Origin: Croceivirga sp.
GTDB taxonomy: Bacteria; Bacteroidota; Bacteroidia; Flavobacteriales; Flavobacteriaceae
Assembly (NCBI GenBank): GCA_028284935.1
Contig: JANQQQ010000012.1
Span: 248,001 to 312,000 of the forward strand
Direction of reading: 5' to 3'
Length of the DNA stretch: 64,000 bases
The notes beneath the pieces were generated by a model. The model saw only the letters and a program-made list of their open reading frames with translations, was not told where the DNA came from and searched no databases. The position numbers and the translations under genes are program-made. This document shows positions 35,755 to 45,432 of this stretch, one piece after another (positions within the stretch are counted from its first letter, which is position 1; every line of letters starts with the position of its first letter).

Positions 35755-37484
35755 TAAAGTTTGTATTTAATTCGCTTTAGCTCAAGACCAATGGCCATCT
35801 CAACCTTTGGGTATTCCGTGATGAATTCTTCAAAAAGTGTTTTTAATCGGTCAAGGTCATTGCCCGTTCTGCATTCCAATATCATCTCCTCGCAAACTTG
35901 TATCAATTCATTGGCATGAAGCATTTTTAACGAAGATTTGATTTTATGGGCTGCAAAGCCAACCCCTTGGATATTCCTGCTTTGTAAGTGCATTTTAGTC
36001 TTTCCGATAAACTCCAAAATGTTCTGCTCAAACAGTCTGATAAGTTCATCCAACAGTTCCGTCTTCCCAAGACACTCTTCCATGACAGGATTTAAATTGA
36101 CAATTTGAACCGTTTCTTTTTCCCGTTCCCCTTGTTCCAATACTACTTCGTCTTGCTGTTGTTCCATTTGTTTGCTGGTGTTATATATTTTTTCCAATAG
36201 CTCCTCAGAGTTATATGGCTTCAAGATGAAATCGTTGATGCCCAACTTTTCAAAGGCTTCCTGTTGTTTGGAGGAGGCATCTCCCGATAATACGATAATA
36301 GGGAGGTGCTTAAACCTTGAATTTTTACGGATACGGTGCACAATTTCAAAACCATCCATACCGGGCAAGTGCATGTCCAAAAGGAGTAAATCGATATTGT
36401 GATTTTCCAAAAGATGAAGTCCAAACAGCCCATTTTCGGTGATGTAGGCCTTACAACCCCATTGTTCCAGTCTGTTTTCCATCAATTTTTGGGTTAAAGC
36501 ATCATCCTCCAACACCAAAATTGATTTCCCTGAAACGTCCACTGTTGTCCTTTTGCGTATTTTGCTTGCGTTGCTTTTATGGACTTGAACTTTTTCAAAA
36601 GGTAGAATAACCTTGAATGTGGTGCCCACCCCTAATGTACTCGAGACGGCCAGACAGCCATGTTGTTTTTCAATGATCTCCTTAACAATACTTAAACCAA
36701 GGCCAGAACCACCGTATTTTAGCTTTGTGTTGGGTTCTGCCTGTCTATAACTTTCAAAAATGTGTTTTAGATGCTCATTGGCAATACCGATTCCCGTATC
36801 GCTGACCACAAATTCCAAAAACACTTTTTTGTTCCTTTCCTCTTTGAGATGGACATCCAGGCGTATTTCCCCCTTTTCCACAAATTTTATGGCATTGCCT
36901 GTTAAATTGAGAAGCACCTGGGATAACTTGGAAGGGTCGCCCAAAAGATATTTTGGAATATCTTCATCATAGTGCACCAAAAGCTCTACCTGTTTTCCAT
37001 TGATTAAGGTTTTGCAGAGAAAGGAAACTTCATTGATCAAATTCGCAGGGTTAAAGGATACCTTTTCAAACTTCCCCTGACCGGCAGCGAGTGCCGACAG
37101 TTCCAAAAGCTGGTTGATAACACCTAAAAGATTTTTTGAAGCGCTACCCATAGCATTCACCAGTTCCTGCTGCTGAGTAGTTAAACGAGTTTCTTTCAAT
37201 AAATCCAGAAAGCCAATGATTCCGTTCAATGGCGTCCTAATTTCATGACTTACATTGGCCACGAGCCGACTTTCCTGAAAAATATGGTTTTCCCATTTTG
37301 AAGTTTCCACTTTAACGGAATCTTCAGTGGGTATACCAAAGACTTTTTCTTCCAATCCGCTTTTAAAAGCCTCAAAGGATTCCTTGAGTTTTGAAGCTTC
37401 CGTGCTTTTTAATTCTGAAAATGAAAAGCTGTCCAATCCACACTCCAACTTTTCCAAATGCGTGAGTAGTTCCCTTGTATCCAA
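35754..37484 (-). CDS. soluble hybrid histidine kinase with receiver and HPt domains
   Basis: 576 residues from a TTG; no in-frame ATG occurs between the upstream stop and residue ~109. Domains: short N-terminal helix region, HisKA with His80 in NVSHEIRTPLNG, HATPase (NLTGNAIKF, DTGIGI, GGSGLGLSIV; ~165-300), receiver with Asp in LLLLDMHLPGMDG (~320-440), HPt with His near 513 in AAHKIKSSLKML. There is no sensor or membrane segment, so input must come from a partner. First gene of the six-gene operon; phosphate likely flows to the adjacent receiver. Confidence 0.92.
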   Translation of the reverse strand: MDTRELLTHLEKLECGLDSFSFSELKSTEASKLKESFEAFKSGLEEKVFGIPTEDSVKVETSKWENHIFQESRLVANVSHEIRTPLNGIIGFLDLLKETRLTTQQQELVNAMGSASKNLLGVINQLLELSALAAGQGKFEKVSFNPANLINEVSFLCKTLINGKQVELLVHYDEDIPKYLLGDPSKLSQVLLNLTGNAIKFVEKGEIRLDVHLKEERNKKVFLEFVVSDTGIGIANEHLKHIFESYRQAEPNTKLKYGGSGLGLSIVKEIIEKQHGCLAVSSTLGVGTTFKVILPFEKVQVHKSNASKIRKRTTVDVSGKSILVLEDDALTQKLMENRLEQWGCKAYITENGLFGLHLLENHNIDLLLLDMHLPGMDGFEIVHRIRKNSRFKHLPIIVLSGDASSKQQEAFEKLGINDFILKPYNSEELLEKIYNTSKQMEQQQDEVVLEQGEREKETVQIVNLNPVMEECLGKTELLDELIRLFEQNILEFIGKTKMHLQSRNIQGVGFAAHKIKSSLKMLHANELIQVCEEMILECRTGNDLDRLKTLFEEFITEYPKVEMAIGLELKRIKYKL

Positions 37485-37786
37485 ACTAGTTTTTGAGTTT
37501 TCAAATTGTCAGAAAACCTAACAATCTGGTTTATATTGATTTAAAACTCCTTATTTCATGTACCATGTACAAGAATTTGTTACATAGGACTACTTTTCTG
37601 TTGTCAACGGGCTTAATTTGTAGGTCTGGAATTCTGGAGTGTACGAAAGACAGGTTGGCTCGCCTTTTGGATGATGCGGAGTATTGGTTTTAAAAACACA
37701 GCGAGAAACAAAAGTATGAATATAATATTTTACTTTAAATAAAATACTTTATATGTTTGTTAAACAAGTAATTATAAAAGATAAAA
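37485..37786. other. 302-base AT-rich spacer with no assured gene
   Basis: Upstream region of the kinase operon, back-to-tail with the thioesterase gene. It holds a 42-codon plus-strand frame (37565-37693) that I cannot match to anything. The distal third is very AT-rich and may contain promoter elements for the operon. Nothing else seen. Confidence 0.4.
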
Positions 37787-38185
37787 CTAATCTGTTTGCT
37801 TTTCCAGTCGGTCTTTGACGTATTCTACTTTTGTTTTTCCGTGTGGTAATGGTTTTCCTTCGGCATCCAGGTTGACCAGAATGACATTGTCCACCGTTAC
37901 AATGGTTTCGTGGTTCATTTTATTCCTGACTTCGCAGTTTAAGGTAAGACTGCTTTTTCCAAATTTTTTAACCTCAATCCCAATTTCAATAATATCGCCC
38001 TGAGCGGCAGTACTCATAAAATTAATCTCGGACATGTATTTGGTGACTACCCTTTTATTCTCCAATTGGATAATTCCGTAGATAACGGCCTGTTCATCCA
38101 ACCATGCCAATACGCGTCCAGCAAACAAGGTGCCATTAGCATTTAGGTCTTCAGGCTTAACCCACTTTCTTGTGTGAAATTTCAT
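37787..38185 (-). CDS. acyl-CoA thioesterase, YciA/hotdog family
   Basis: 132 residues from the ATG at 38185; a TTG 18 bases upstream is less likely. Hotdog signature: VKPEDLNANGTLFAGRVLAWLDEQAVIYG with the Asp/Glu pair of the acyl-CoA hydrolase active site, then INFMSTAAQGDIIEIGIEV. Hydrolyses acyl-CoA to free acid. Single gene. Confidence 0.88.
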   Translation of the reverse strand: MKFHTRKWVKPEDLNANGTLFAGRVLAWLDEQAVIYGIIQLENKRVVTKYMSEINFMSTAAQGDIIEIGIEVKKFGKSSLTLNCEVRNKMNHETIVTVDNVILVNLDAEGKPLPHGKTKVEYVKDRLEKQTD

Positions 38186-38368
38186 TTGCTCATTTTTTCT
38201 CAAAATTAGAAATTATACCCTCTAGCAGAACATCAAATTGACATCCTTCATTTAGAATTGACATTTTATAAAAATTGTTAACCCCAGAATAAAGTTTTCT
38301 TAATTCATTGGGAATGGGATTATGGATAAGATAACTTGAAGGACCAATAAACAAACATCATCAAAGCC

Positions 38369-39220
38369 ATGCACGTCTCATCAGCGTATTATTCCGATCC
38401 CACTTTTACGGTTTTCAAAGTTCCTAATTGGAGAGCTTACTTCTATAAATTTCTTTCCATAAATATTTGGGGGAATCTACCAAGTCCCATTCAAAGACGT
38501 GCGTCAAATTGGTATGCTTCAGTATATGACAAACCATTTTCCAAGTATTTTATAAAGCCTTATTTGTGGATGAACTATTCGGACCACAAATATTTGGATA
38601 AATTTCAACCTCCAAATGGAAAGTCCCAGTTCGCTACGTTCCAGGATTTTTTTACACGACAATTTAAATCCGTACCTGAAAATTCCAGTGACTGGGTATG
38701 GCCATGTGAGGGTTTACTATGCGAGGAAGGGGAAATAAAGGATATGGAGGTGGCCCAAGTAAAATGTGACACACGGAAGGTGGAAACGGTTTTTGGGTTG
38801 GAGGAAGGTGAAATTCCATCCCATTATTCCTTTACCAATGTATTTTTACACAATAAAAACTATCATCGAATACACGCCCCTGTAGATGGGACCATTGTTA
38901 GAATCCAGCATATTCCGGGAGATCTTGTGGTATTGCGCCCATGGATATATAAACAAAACCCCTCATTACCTGCATTTCGGAATGAACGCTATAATATAGA
39001 CATTGAAGATAAATATGGTGAAATCTGGCATTTATCCATTGTGGGCGGTCCTGCCGTGGGAACCATTGAATTGAATTCATTGGTGCGTTTAGGTGCAAAG
39101 GTCAAGAAGGTAAATGAAATCGGCTTATTTTACCTAGGATCAACATGTTGTATGGCAGCTCCCATAAAACCTAGGTTCCATCGGAAAAATAACTTTGTCG
39201 AGGTGGGTATGAGTTATTAG
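38369..39220 (+). CDS. phosphatidylserine decarboxylase-like protein
   Basis: 283 residues. FQDFFTRQFKSVP at residue ~90, FLHNKNYHRIHAPVDGTI in the core and L-G-S-T in YLGSTCCM near the C terminus, the site where the family cleaves itself to form the pyruvoyl cofactor. The catalytic Ser is therefore present. This is the longer eukaryote-like/PSD-related branch rather than the compact form used for bulk phosphatidylethanolamine. Its stop overlaps the convergent DUF72 gene by 4 bases. Confidence 0.9.
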   Translation: MHVSSAYYSDPTFTVFKVPNWRAYFYKFLSINIWGNLPSPIQRRASNWYASVYDKPFSKYFIKPYLWMNYSDHKYLDKFQPPNGKSQFATFQDFFTRQFKSVPENSSDWVWPCEGLLCEEGEIKDMEVAQVKCDTRKVETVFGLEEGEIPSHYSFTNVFLHNKNYHRIHAPVDGTIVRIQHIPGDLVVLRPWIYKQNPSLPAFRNERYNIDIEDKYGEIWHLSIVGGPAVGTIELNSLVRLGAKVKKVNEIGLFYLGSTCCMAAPIKPRFHRKNNFVEVGMSY

Positions 39221-40113
39221 AAAAGTCCATTTTGTGTGCCACCCAATGTCATTGGCACCTGCAAGTCGGTTCCCAATTCTTGATTTAAACCATCGATAAG
39301 ATAGGCCGAAAGTAACGGAGACTCCAATTCTAGGTTTTGATGCACAAAAAAGTGGATGTTTTTTAACCCAAGTGCCGACCATGACTTCAACTTTTTTACC
39401 CAATCATCCAATCTGGGATAGTCCGAAGCGTGGTTAGCCCCTACATAACGAATAAAGGCTTCATTTTTGGTCAGGCGCATGTGCATGAGGTCCCGTCTTC
39501 CCGCGGTATCCACCAAAACATTTGAGATATCATTTTCCTCCAATAGATGGTACAATTCTTCGGCAACTTTTCCATCATTGAACCAATCGGTGTGCCTAAA
39601 TTCAATGGCCAATGGAAACTCTTTGGGCCAATATTCCACAAAACGCACTACCCTATGCCAATTCTTTGGTCCAAAATTATTGTGCATCTGTAAAAAGATG
39701 GTCCCCAATTTCTCTTTTAAGTTACTTGCTGCTTCCAAATAGGTGTCCACAAAGGGATAGCACTGATCGTTTAGTCTCCTTCGATGACTGATGTCTTGGA
39801 CAAGTTTAGGGAAAAACTTGAATCCAGATGGGGTCTTATCATACCACTTGGCGAACTGTTCCGGTGGAAATATTCTATAAAAGGTGGCATTTAGTTCTAT
39901 GCAATTGAATTGGGTGGAATAGTATTCCAATTCATCTTTGGTTCCCCTGGGGTAAAAATTCTTTAAATCCTGTCGATTCCATTTTGCGCAACCAATAAAC
40001 AGGTTCAAATCTTGATTTTTGTCTGTTTGAGACAAAATAACCTCAGTGCTCGGATGGTCTTGGGGAAAGGAGAAATCAATGAGCTCCGGGTTATCAACCT
40101 TTCCAAATTTCAT
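39217..40113 (-). CDS. DUF72 (YecE-like) TIM-barrel protein
   Basis: 298 residues. LFIGCAKWNRQDLKNFYP near residue 38, FNCIELNATFYRIFPPEQFAKWYDKTP, FPLAIEFRHTDWFN, VDTAGRRDLMHMR and FVHQNLELESP are the DUF72 signatures, including the central E-F-R-H-x-x-W motif. Biochemical function unknown. Confidence 0.9.
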   Translation of the reverse strand: MKFGKVDNPELIDFSFPQDHPSTEVILSQTDKNQDLNLFIGCAKWNRQDLKNFYPRGTKDELEYYSTQFNCIELNATFYRIFPPEQFAKWYDKTPSGFKFFPKLVQDISHRRRLNDQCYPFVDTYLEAASNLKEKLGTIFLQMHNNFGPKNWHRVVRFVEYWPKEFPLAIEFRHTDWFNDGKVAEELYHLLEENDISNVLVDTAGRRDLMHMRLTKNEAFIRYVGANHASDYPRLDDWVKKLKSWSALGLKNIHFFVHQNLELESPLLSAYLIDGLNQELGTDLQVPMTLGGTQNGLF

Positions 40114-40268
40114 AAGTTTGGGTTAAGATAACCTTCTAAAGATAAGGAATTGACGGAAATCCCGGCAGCGAATTGAACGCGAAAAAAAATTAACCTATTA
40201 TTTGGTATTTCCTGTAACAATTACCCTATTTTTAATACTTACCATTAGTTCAAACAAAAATATAGAAA

Positions 40269-41039
40269 ATGAAAACACTTAAAATCAGTTTGGCCATAAT
40301 TGCAATGGTGCTTACTTGTTCGCTTCAGGCTCAGACAGCCGATGAAATCTTGGAAAACTATTTTGAAAATACAGGAGGCATGGATGCATGGAAAAGTCTT
40401 GAAGGGATGAAGATGACTGCCAAGGTCAATCAACAAGGAATGGAGATTCCTTTGGAAATCTATCAATTGAAAGACGGAAGGCAAATGACCAAAATCACCT
40501 TTCAGGGAAAGGTAATCAAGCAAGGGGTTTTTGACGGAGAAACCTTGTGGAGTCATAATTTCATGACCATGAAGGCCGAAAAATCCGATGCAGAGGAAAC
40601 GGCTAATTTCAAGCTAAACACCAATGATTTTCCCGATTCTTTCATTGACTACAAAGAAAAGGGATATACCGTGGAGCTTTTGGGCAAGGAAACTATTGAC
40701 GGGGCCGAAACTTTTAAAATAAAGTTGGTAAAGGAACCCATCACGGTTGATGGTAACCAACAAGATGACATTTCGTACTACTTTTTTGATGTGGACAATT
40801 TTGTGCCCATTGCAGTGCAGTCTGAAATCAAAACAGGACCTGCAAAAGGTCAGACCGGACAAACCACAATGAGTGACTATCAAGAAGTGGACGGCATGTA
40901 TTTTCCTTTTTCCATGACGCAGGGCGTTAAAGATGGGCAAGGACAACCTATTACCATTGACACCATAGAACTCAATCCGCAAGTGGATGCTGCAGAGTTT
41001 GCCTTTCCTGAAGAAATGGGTGAAACCGAAAAAGAATAA
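40269..41039 (+). CDS. exported LolA-like outer-membrane lipoprotein-sorting family protein
   Basis: 256 residues. Signal peptide MKTLKISLAIIAMVLTCSLQAQ; mature part starts TADEILENYFENTGGMDAWKSLEGMKM, the typical start of flavobacterial LolA/LolB-superfamily proteins, followed by an open beta-sheet (VKQGVFDGETLWSHN-like, ADYQEVDGMYFPF-like strands). Probably binds lipid or lipopeptide in the periplasm; partner unknown. Terminator follows 15 bases after the stop. Confidence 0.8.
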   Translation: MKTLKISLAIIAMVLTCSLQAQTADEILENYFENTGGMDAWKSLEGMKMTAKVNQQGMEIPLEIYQLKDGRQMTKITFQGKVIKQGVFDGETLWSHNFMTMKAEKSDAEETANFKLNTNDFPDSFIDYKEKGYTVELLGKETIDGAETFKIKLVKEPITVDGNQQDDISYYFFDVDNFVPIAVQSEIKTGPAKGQTGQTTMSDYQEVDGMYFPFSMTQGVKDGQGQPITIDTIELNPQVDAAEFAFPEEMGETEKE

Positions 41040-41053
41040 TTTTTTAAAACAAC

Positions 41054-41079
41054 AAAGACCCTAAGCCATTGGGGTCTTT
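41054..41079 (+). terminator. intrinsic terminator
   Basis: 8-bp stem AAAGACCC / GGGTCTTT with a 10-base loop, followed by a run of T. Lies between the LolA-like gene and the BNR-repeat gene. Confidence 0.82.
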
Positions 41080-41097
41080 TTTTTAAACTGGCTAACA

Positions 41098-44000
41098 ATG
41101 AAAAGATTTAATGTAATGCTGGCCATTCTTTCGGTCGGCCTTGTATCCATAGGACATTCCCAAAGCTTGGATGATATTGATGGTAAAGCGCTGTTTGGGG
41201 ATTTGAGTGCTAGACATATTGGTCCCGCTTTGATGAGCGGACGTATCAATGATATGGAAGCGCACCCAACCAACAGTAGAATTATTTATGCCGGTACTGC
41301 TGGCGGTGGGGTTTGGAAATCAAATGATGGTGGGGCTACCTTCAACCCGATCTTTGATGAATACTGCCAATCGATCGGGGCCGTGGAATTGGACCCCAAC
41401 GACCCGGATAAAACCATTTATGTGGGAACTGGGGAAACATGGACGAGAAATAGTGTCTCTGTCGGGGATGGCCTTTATAAAACCACGGATGGCGGTGCGA
41501 ATTGGAATAAGCTGGGATTTGAGAAATCTGAGCGAATTGCCAACATTATCGTAAATCCGAACAACTCGCAAGAAGTCTATGTAGGAGTGTTGGGTGCATT
41601 ATGGGGCGATAGTGAGGAACGAGGTGTTTACAAATCATCCGACGGCGGAACGACCTGGGAAAGACTATTATACGTCAATCCCAAGACGGGATGTGCCGAC
41701 TTGACGATGGACCCTACCAATCCAGACATCCTTTATGCTTCCATGTGGGAGTTTAGGAGAACCGGGTGGTCGTTTGAATCAGGAGGTGAAAATAGCGCGC
41801 TGTACAAGTCTACGGACGCGGGCAAAACTTGGAACAAAATCCACAATGGCTTTCCCGAAGGCAAATTGGGGAGATTGGCCATTGCTGTTGCTCCCTCCAA
41901 TTCCAATGTGCTTTATACAGTCATCGAAGCAGAAAAAAATGAAAGAAAAGGTTTGTACAGAAGTAATGACGCAGGAGCTTCATGGGAGCAACTAAACAAT
42001 GATTTTGGCATAACAGTGCGGCCCTTTTATTTTTCTAGAATTGTGGTTGACCCCAAAAATGAGGATGTTGTGGTGAAAGGTGGGTTAAGCGGATCCATCT
42101 CTAGGGATGGGGGCAAGACCTTTAAGAATTTGGGGAATATGCACTCTGACATCCATGACATTGTTTTCAGTATTAAGGATTCAGATATCATGTACGTGGG
42201 CACTGATGGTGGTGTTTATCGCACATGGGATGGCGGAACTACTATGGAAATTGTGGAAAATCTTCCCTTATCCCAATTCTATCATATCAGTGTAGACGAT
42301 GCTGAGCCTTATAATGTGTATGGTGGACTCCAGGACAATGGCTCTTGGTGGGGCCCTTCTTCCTCTCCTGGTGGTGTGGAAGCAAGGGATTGGAACTCTG
42401 TAGGAGCCGGTGATGGTTTTCGGGTTTTAAAACATCCTACAAAAAGCATTATCTACTCCGAAATGCAAGGGGCGGAAAATGTATGGAGGATTGATACGGA
42501 AAGACAGTTGACGAAGACCATCCAGCCTCTTCCTTCATCTGAAGACCAAAAATTACGATGGAATTGGAATGCCCCAATGGCGGTGAGCATCCATCAACCG
42601 GATAGGTTCTACATGGGCAGTCAGTATTTGCATAAATCAGAGGATATGGGCGAAACTTGGGAAATTATTTCCCCCGACCTCACCACCAATGACCCGGCCA
42701 AACAGAACCAAGAGGATTCAGGAGGATTGTCCATGGACAATTCCGGTGCTGAAAATCATACTACCATTTTCACGATTGCGGAATCCAACCTGGATGAAAA
42801 CGTGATATGGGTAGGCACGGATGATGGTAATGTACAAGTAACCCAGGATGGGGGTAAAACATGGACCAACACTGTAGAAAACATCCAGGGGTTACCAAAA
42901 AACACCTGGTGCTATCACATTGAGGCCAGCGTTTTTGATAAAGGCACGGCATATGCCGTTTTTGATGGCCATACCATGAATGATATGACACCATATGCCT
43001 ACAAAACCACTGATTTTGGAAAAACATGGACCAATATTATTTCGGATGATGTTGTTGGTTTCGCCAGAAACATCCAAGAGGACTACGTAAATCCAGATTT
43101 GCTATTCTTGGGTACGGAATTTGGGCTTTATATTACCATGGATGGCGGGAAAAACTGGAAGAAGTTTACGAACAATATGCCTTCCGTTGCTATTCACTTT
43201 ATTGATTTACAGAAAAAAACCAACGATTTGGTTTTGGGCACGCATGGTAGGGGCGTAATTATCATTGATGACATTTCACCTTTACGAAGTATCAATGATG
43301 AAGTGTTGTCAAAAACGTTGCACTTCTTTGAAACCCCTGATACCGTTATCGATGAAACGAGTTCGTTTTCCGGAAATTTTGGAGCTGAAACGCAATTTGC
43401 CGGTCGTAACAAGACCAAGGATGTGTTGATAAAGTATTATATGAAAAAGCGGCACACTTTTGGGAAAATGGCGTTGGAAATCCAAGATATGGATGGAAAT
43501 ACCATTATTGAACTGGGACCAGGTAAATCAAAGGGAATCAATATTGTAAACTGGAACTATACCAGAAAACAACCAAAAATGGCCAAAGGGAAGACCTTTA
43601 CTTTTGGTGGCTTTACATCCCCCCAAGTACCTGCTGGAACTTACAAGGCTGTGATGACCAAGGGCAAAGAAACCTTTGAACACACCTTTAATCTTATCTA
43701 TGATAAGAATTCGCCCTTGTCTGAAAAAGATCGGGAATTGAAGGAGACCATCACGATGCAGTTGTATGATATGACACAAGAATTGGCCCATATGGTATAT
43801 GAATTGGATGAAATTGTAACCAATGCCACGAACAAGGGAGATAAGAAGACGGTCGCCAAGCTAAATGCTTTGAAGGAAACCTTGGTCGTTACCACCGGAG
43901 ATAACTATGTGGGATCTGCAGAACCGCAATTACGGGAACGAATGGCGGACCTTTACAGTAAGGTAGCCTCCAGTTATGACAAACCTTCGCCCGCTGAGTT

Positions 44001-44130
44001 GAGCAATTTAAAGGTAATTGCCGCAAGATTTGACAGGGGTAAACAAGATTTTGTCAAAATCAAGGATAAATATTTGAAAAAACAAGAACTGCAGTTAAAG
44101 TCCTTTGATGAGTTCTTAGGGAGCAAATAA
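41098..44130 (+). CDS. exported BNR/sortilin (VPS10)-like beta-propeller protein
   Basis: 1010 residues. Signal peptide (MLAILSVGLVSIGHSQ) then at least eight sialidase-type Asp-box repeats of the form S-x-D-G-G-x-x-W: WKSNDGGATF, YKTTDGGANW, YKSSDGGTTW, YKSTDAGKTW, YRSNDAGASW, TQDGGKTW, YKTTDFGKTW, TMDGGKNW. The C-terminal ~250 residues add a beta domain (ELGPGKSKGINIVNWNYTR) and a helical bundle. Family members are common in marine Bacteroidota with unproven roles; no catalytic residues identified. Confidence 0.9.
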   Translation: MKRFNVMLAILSVGLVSIGHSQSLDDIDGKALFGDLSARHIGPALMSGRINDMEAHPTNSRIIYAGTAGGGVWKSNDGGATFNPIFDEYCQSIGAVELDPNDPDKTIYVGTGETWTRNSVSVGDGLYKTTDGGANWNKLGFEKSERIANIIVNPNNSQEVYVGVLGALWGDSEERGVYKSSDGGTTWERLLYVNPKTGCADLTMDPTNPDILYASMWEFRRTGWSFESGGENSALYKSTDAGKTWNKIHNGFPEGKLGRLAIAVAPSNSNVLYTVIEAEKNERKGLYRSNDAGASWEQLNNDFGITVRPFYFSRIVVDPKNEDVVVKGGLSGSISRDGGKTFKNLGNMHSDIHDIVFSIKDSDIMYVGTDGGVYRTWDGGTTMEIVENLPLSQFYHISVDDAEPYNVYGGLQDNGSWWGPSSSPGGVEARDWNSVGAGDGFRVLKHPTKSIIYSEMQGAENVWRIDTERQLTKTIQPLPSSEDQKLRWNWNAPMAVSIHQPDRFYMGSQYLHKSEDMGETWEIISPDLTTNDPAKQNQEDSGGLSMDNSGAENHTTIFTIAESNLDENVIWVGTDDGNVQVTQDGGKTWTNTVENIQGLPKNTWCYHIEASVFDKGTAYAVFDGHTMNDMTPYAYKTTDFGKTWTNIISDDVVGFARNIQEDYVNPDLLFLGTEFGLYITMDGGKNWKKFTNNMPSVAIHFIDLQKKTNDLVLGTHGRGVIIIDDISPLRSINDEVLSKTLHFFETPDTVIDETSSFSGNFGAETQFAGRNKTKDVLIKYYMKKRHTFGKMALEIQDMDGNTIIELGPGKSKGINIVNWNYTRKQPKMAKGKTFTFGGFTSPQVPAGTYKAVMTKGKETFEHTFNLIYDKNSPLSEKDRELKETITMQLYDMTQELAHMVYELDEIVTNATNKGDKKTVAKLNALKETLVVTTGDNYVGSAEPQLRERMADLYSKVASSYDKPSPAELSNLKVIAARFDRGKQDFVKIKDKYLKKQELQLKSFDEFLGSK

Positions 44131-44150
44131 GCCATAGTGTTGATTAAATA

Positions 44151-44176
44151 AAAGAGCCGCTTTACTGCGGCTCTTT
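44151..44176 (+). terminator. intrinsic terminator
   Basis: 10-bp stem AAAGAGCCGC / GCGGCTCTTT with a 6-base loop and T-run, 20 bases after the BNR gene stop. Confidence 0.9.
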
Positions 44177-44258
44177 TTGTTTATATCCTCGTGGAAAACT
44201 AAATAATTCCTGTCGATTCCCAGCAAATCGATTATGTACTTTTATTAAAACTTCCATT

Positions 44259-44672
44259 ATGGACACAAGGTCATCCCACCTTTTAAAAATTCGTCCAGTT
44301 TTGCAGAAAGCCACAGTGAATGCAGACACCTCAGATGACGAGTATTTTCAGAATGTAACCCTAAGGCCCGTAATCAAATTTCAAAATGTATTGCTGATAG
44401 AAGCTTTTAAAAACTATATCAGGAAGCATAAGAACAAATACTATGAGCTCTCCTTGGAGCAGCGTTTGTCTTATATTGAAACCGCTATTCAAAAGGATAT
44501 TAAGTTCAGAAATTCACTAAAGGGTATGATCATTGGGCAGTTCACGGTAGAGGAATACCAAGCTTATATCACCAACTCCTCTGCCCTGAATAAACGTATG
44601 ATGAACATGGTCATTGGTAGAATAAAAGATCAACTTCAATTATTGGAGAAAGACACTTTAGTCTATCAGTGA
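44259..44672 (+). CDS. conserved flavobacterial protein of unknown function
   Basis: 137 residues, soluble, mostly helical, with a beta start (LLKIRPVLQKATVN) and the distinctive centre TLRPVIKFQNVLLIEAFKNYI. Relatives are often labelled glyoxalase in databases, as I recall, but I see no metal-binding pattern of that family, so I would not use that name. 3' end overlaps the DUF2461 gene by 15 bases. Confidence 0.75.
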   Translation: MDTRSSHLLKIRPVLQKATVNADTSDDEYFQNVTLRPVIKFQNVLLIEAFKNYIRKHKNKYYELSLEQRLSYIETAIQKDIKFRNSLKGMIIGQFTVEEYQAYITNSSALNKRMMNMVIGRIKDQLQLLEKDTLVYQ

Positions 44673-45338
44673 TTCCCCATTGAGATTGGTGGTCAAAATA
44701 GAGCTCATCAAATCGAAATAAGGTCGGATGGCCCTAAAGGAATGGTTGACTTCATCCAAAAAGGTAGAAGAAAGCACCTCTTTGTCCGCGAAATTCCTGA
44801 TGAAAATAAATTGCTTTCTCTTAATCAAATCAATGTTTGGATGCTCCTTGTCAAATCCCTTGGGGGCCGTTTTAACACCCTCCCCCTGAAGCTCCCCCCA
44901 TATTGATTTGAACACAGGGCTGGAGATGGTATTTCTGAATTCATCCGCATCCAACTCAAACTCCTTCCGAATTCTAAAAAGGTCTTCTTTATTTGGTTCC
45001 CAAAAACCAGTGGCTATAAAAGTTTCCCCTGGCTTGACCCTTAGGTAGTAGCCACCTCTCCTACTTGCCCCTGCCCTTGAAAAAGAGCCCGCAAAATGGG
45101 TTTTATACGGGGTTTTATCCTTGGAAAAACGTACGTCCCTGTAAATTCTGAACATCTTCATTTTTTCAATCTCATCGTGTTGGTTCAACTTTTCCAAAAG
45201 GGCATTATAAAACGTTTTTATAGTATTTTCATGGGTTTTGAAAGTCGCCTTGTTCTCCGTAAACCAATCCCTGTTATTGTTCTTTTGGAGTTTTTTTAAA
45301 AAATCAAGGGAAGCTGTTGTAATGACAGGATGTTCCAT
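44658..45338 (-). CDS. DUF2461 family protein
   Basis: 226 residues. LDFLKKLQKNNNRDWFTENKATF, FRIYRDVRFSKDKTPYKTHFAGSF and GGYYLRVKPGETFIATGFWEP are the DUF2461 hallmarks. Function unknown. Single gene. Confidence 0.9.
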   Translation of the reverse strand: MEHPVITTASLDFLKKLQKNNNRDWFTENKATFKTHENTIKTFYNALLEKLNQHDEIEKMKMFRIYRDVRFSKDKTPYKTHFAGSFSRAGASRRGGYYLRVKPGETFIATGFWEPNKEDLFRIRKEFELDADEFRNTISSPVFKSIWGELQGEGVKTAPKGFDKEHPNIDLIKRKQFIFIRNFADKEVLSSTFLDEVNHSFRAIRPYFDLMSSILTTNLNGESLID

Positions 45339-45432
45339 TCGAATAAATAATCAAATAATTTATGCTAAAGTTAACCATTTGTGGTCCGGCAAATAGCTAC
45401 TTTTAACTTGAAGACGAATCAACAATCAGAAA

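Noticed and set aside
37565..37693. 42-codon plus-strand frame in the spacer upstream of the kinase operon
   Set aside because: No recognised motif, no neighbour that would support it and no second copy; could be chance in an intergenic region.
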